DNA from: JAGQOZ01 sp041399205
Lineage (GTDB): Bacteria > Planctomycetota > Planctomycetia > Pirellulales > Pirellulaceae
NCBI GenBank assembly: GCA_041399205.1
Contig: JAWKTK010000043.1
Span: forward strand, 1 to 18,461
DNA: 18,461 nt
Reading direction: 5' to 3'
A model generated the notes under the pieces. That model ran no database searches. It was not told the DNA's origin and saw nothing but the letters and a program-made list of their open reading frames with translations. This document shows, piece after piece, positions 16,426 through 18,461 of the stretch (position 1 is the first letter of the stretch; each line of letters begins with the position of its first letter). The position numbers and the translations under genes were made by a program.

Positions 16426-17496
16426 TTGGCAGACTCGGCGCACGTTCGAATCCACGAATCGACACCACCAGCCGACACACTCGTTCCGGCACGACGTCAC
16501 ACATTGTTGACGTGGTTGTGCTGGCTGTACGTCATTGGGCTGTCGGTCATTGCGGTTGGGATGCCGTTTTTGGGCGGCGTGTGGTGGCCTGCCACGCTGC
16601 TGCTGTACGCTCCTCGTTTCCTGCTGGGGCTGCCGCTGTTGATCTTGTTGCCGTGGGCCTTGGCCGTGCGTCGGCGGCTATTGATTCTGTTGGGCATTGG
16701 CTTGTTTGTGTTGTGTGATCCGATCATGGGTTGGTGTTGGCCACCGCTGCTTCGATCAGACGTTGCATCCAGCGAAGATCGACATCTGACCGTGCTGACG
16801 TGTAACATCTATTCCAACGCTGTTTCGCCGAACACGTGGAATTTGCTGCTACAGCGAACCAAACCGGACGTCATTGGCTTGCAGGAATCGGCCAGCAATT
16901 GGAGGCAGTATATTCCGGACGGTTGGCATGCGGTGCGGCAAGGGAGTATTGTTCTGGCGTCTCGTTTTCCGCTGCAGGAGACAGCATATTCGGCCAGTGA
17001 ATTAGAGACATGGAGCTACGTAGACGCTGTCTGCGGTTCGATCGAAGTGGATGGCGACACGGTGCAGTTGGCGGTTGTCCATTTGATTTCGCCACAGCAT
17101 GCTATTCGCGATGTCTTGGATCGCGAAACCGGCATCGACACGAAAAACATCAGCAACATGAATGACAAGATGACTCGCCGCCGTCTGGAATCACGCCGCG
17201 TGGCGGACTGGGTCAGTAAGCGAGCTCATCATCCGTTGATTGTGATGGGCGACTTCAATTTAGCGGCTGAAAGTCGGATTTATCATGAATCGTGGAGCTG
17301 GTTGACTAATGCGTTTTCGCAAGTCGGCAGCGGGTTTGGCTACACCAAGCAAACTCCGCTGGGACCGCTGGAATTCGGCACTCGGATTGATCACATTTTA
17401 TGCAACAAACAAGTATTGGTGCGAACTTGCCAAGTGCAAGACGACGTTGGTTCGGACCATTTGCCCGTGGTGGCGGAAGTAGTTATCCAGCCTTAG
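16426..17496 (+). CDS. Membrane-anchored endonuclease/exonuclease/phosphatase (EEP) family protein
   Basis: A 356-residue protein starting at TTG (16426), with GGGAG eight bases upstream. Two or three hydrophobic segments occupy residues about 28-104, followed by an EEP domain from about 120. Catalytic-type motifs are TCNIYS (125-130, Asn127), GLQES (151-155, Glu154), GDFN (275-278), RIDHI (320-324) and GSDHLPV (342-348). These match the metal, general-base and phosphate-binding positions of the DNase I/AP-endonuclease/sphingomyelinase superfamily. The membrane-then-EEP layout is seen in many bacterial proteins of unknown substrate; a phospholipid or nucleic acid outside the cytoplasm are both possible. 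It is divergent from the ECF sigma operon and has its own promoter. Confidence 0.9.
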   Translation: MADSAHVRIHESTPPADTLVPARRHTLLTWLCWLYVIGLSVIAVGMPFLGGVWWPATLLLYAPRFLLGLPLLILLPWALAVRRRLLILLGIGLFVLCDPIMGWCWPPLLRSDVASSEDRHLTVLTCNIYSNAVSPNTWNLLLQRTKPDVIGLQESASNWRQYIPDGWHAVRQGSIVLASRFPLQETAYSASELETWSYVDAVCGSIEVDGDTVQLAVVHLISPQHAIRDVLDRETGIDTKNISNMNDKMTRRRLESRRVADWVSKRAHHPLIVMGDFNLAAESRIYHESWSWLTNAFSQVGSGFGYTKQTPLGPLEFGTRIDHILCNKQVLVRTCQVQDDVGSDHLPVVAEVVIQP

Positions 17497-17753
17497 CGAA
17501 AGTGATTCGACGACCGAAGCATTTACGGGGCAACCGTGAAATTGAATTGTTCAGGCGACGAACCTTTGACGCAAACTTGCCGTAAACAGCTTGCCGAATA
17601 GGCCGAACGGTTGGGAAAGTGCTTTCGCAAACACGCGGATGGGCTGTTTCCCAGCGGCAATGGACTCGTGTGAGCGAAATCGAACGACGCTGCTGGTGGC
17701 ACGTTTTGAACTCGCGTTAGAACAGAACTGAGCAGGAGTGGAGTGAATAGGTC

Positions 17754-18461
17754 ATGTGTTTGAACTTTCTTCGATTGTTGTGTGTCATCGCGGCTTTGCC
17801 ATGTGTTTCGGTGATGGCTCAAGATTGGAAGCCGCCATTGACGTTTTACGACGATATCGTCTTCCTGGATGACGCCGAATTAGGTATGTCGTCGACGCAA
17901 CGGCAGAAAGTCCTGGAGGCTAGGCAGCTTGCGAGACGCGACGTCGCCGAAATCATGAAGGGAGCTGATCCGAACCAAAGATATCAACCAGAATCAGACT
18001 TGGTCGATCAGCGGCGCGAACGATTGCGACAGGACATCCTGGCGCTATTGACCACCACGCAGCGAAAGAAGTTGCGGCAATACACTTTGCAGCAGCGGTT
18101 ACGTAAAGGTGGAATCGTCTGGGTCTTGAAGAGCGAAACGATTGATCCGCGCCTGGAACAGCTAAACCTGTCGGACGAACAATTCGCAGAAGTGGTGGCT
18201 CGGCATCGAGATTCCGTGCTGATTGCCGATGGGCAAAAGCAGAAAATTCGCCAAGACTTTGCGGATGCCATGCTGGCGCTGGGTCAGGATTTGCAACGCC
18301 AGTTGGCCGCTGAGTTGACGGAAAAGCAAATCGAGGCGTTGTCTACCGCTTGCGGGATGCCATTTGCGGAACTTCCGTTCGCTCGCCCCGACGACGATTC
18401 GTACCTGACGCACAACGACGATCGCCAACCGAAGGTCTTTGCGACGATCGACATTGTGGAA
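17754..18461 (+). CDS. Secreted protein of unknown function, 5' part (runs off the window)
   Basis: An open frame of 236 codons from the ATG at 17754 to the window end without a stop. It is preceded by a purine-rich stretch containing GGAG and AGGAG-like sites at a wide spacing. Residues 1-22 are a signal peptide (hydrophobic core, then SVMA before QDW). The mature part is helical and charged. It has segments reading LTTTQRKKLRQYTLQQRL and LNLSDEQFAEVVARHRDSV, plus LTEKQIEALSTACGMPF, which recall the LTxxQ-type helices of Spy/CpxP-like periplasmic proteins and their planctomycete relatives. That resemblance is by eye. Function unknown, and the C-terminus is outside the window. Confidence 0.8.
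   Translation, partial: MCLNFLRLLCVIAALPCVSVMAQDWKPPLTFYDDIVFLDDAELGMSSTQRQKVLEARQLARRDVAEIMKGADPNQRYQPESDLVDQRRERLRQDILALLTTTQRKKLRQYTLQQRLRKGGIVWVLKSETIDPRLEQLNLSDEQFAEVVARHRDSVLIADGQKQKIRQDFADAMLALGQDLQRQLAAELTEKQIEALSTACGMPFAELPFARPDDDSYLTHNDDRQPKVFATIDIVE

Overview
The window looks like chromosome from a planctomycete, probably of the Pirellula/Rhodopirellula type. This is inferred from the gene families: a giant membrane-anchored TPR protein, secreted low-complexity protein with a YGYxxxxWRRWPG motif, an ECF sigma factor followed by a one-TM regulator-like protein, a protein ending in a YSVGxNxxDDGG motif, a eukaryote-like Ser/Thr kinase, and many weak Shine-Dalgarno sites. No mobile element, CRISPR array, rRNA or canonical tRNA was seen.

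Layout. (1) 94-512, minus strand: a complete tmRNA gene (ssrA) with proteolysis tag AEGNFALAA, followed by two hairpins; the first is a convincing intrinsic terminator. (2) 853-5252, minus strand: one very large TPR protein (about 1,465 codons) anchored by an N-terminal membrane helix. In this sequence it is broken by about six single-base frameshifts packed into 2131-2456. (3) 5253-5778: a 526-bp divergent intergenic region. (4) 5779-9589, plus strand: two tandem paralogous Wza/SLBB-type polysaccharide-export lipoproteins, then a secreted Asp- and Tyr-rich protein. With the divergent TPR gene these form a probable cell-surface polysaccharide/export locus. (5) 9820-11640, plus strand: a CPA1-type Na+/H+ antiporter with a TrkA-N (RCK) domain, containing a short out-of-frame patch. 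(6) 11683-13800, minus strand: chorismate synthase aroC (one frameshift) downstream of a soluble non-RD Ser/Thr protein kinase. (7) 14044-16197, minus strand: an operon of ECF sigma factor, one-TM probable anti-sigma/regulator and a membrane-anchored protein, with an ATGA overlap between the first two. (8) 16426-17496, plus strand: an exonuclease/endonuclease/phosphatase domain behind membrane helices, with a good sigma70-like promoter containing a perfect palindrome in its spacer. (9) 17754-18461, plus strand: the 5' part of a secreted protein that runs off the window.

The main technical point is indels. The TPR gene, the antiporter and aroC each need single-base corrections, often at homopolymers or short repeats. 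Restoring the frame recovers well-conserved protein in each case. I therefore read these as sequencing or assembly errors rather than gene decay, and the automatic ORFs across these spots are misleading. I did not find a clear new defence or mobile system. The most interesting biology is the divergent surface-polysaccharide locus, the ECF operon and the promoter-embedded palindrome.
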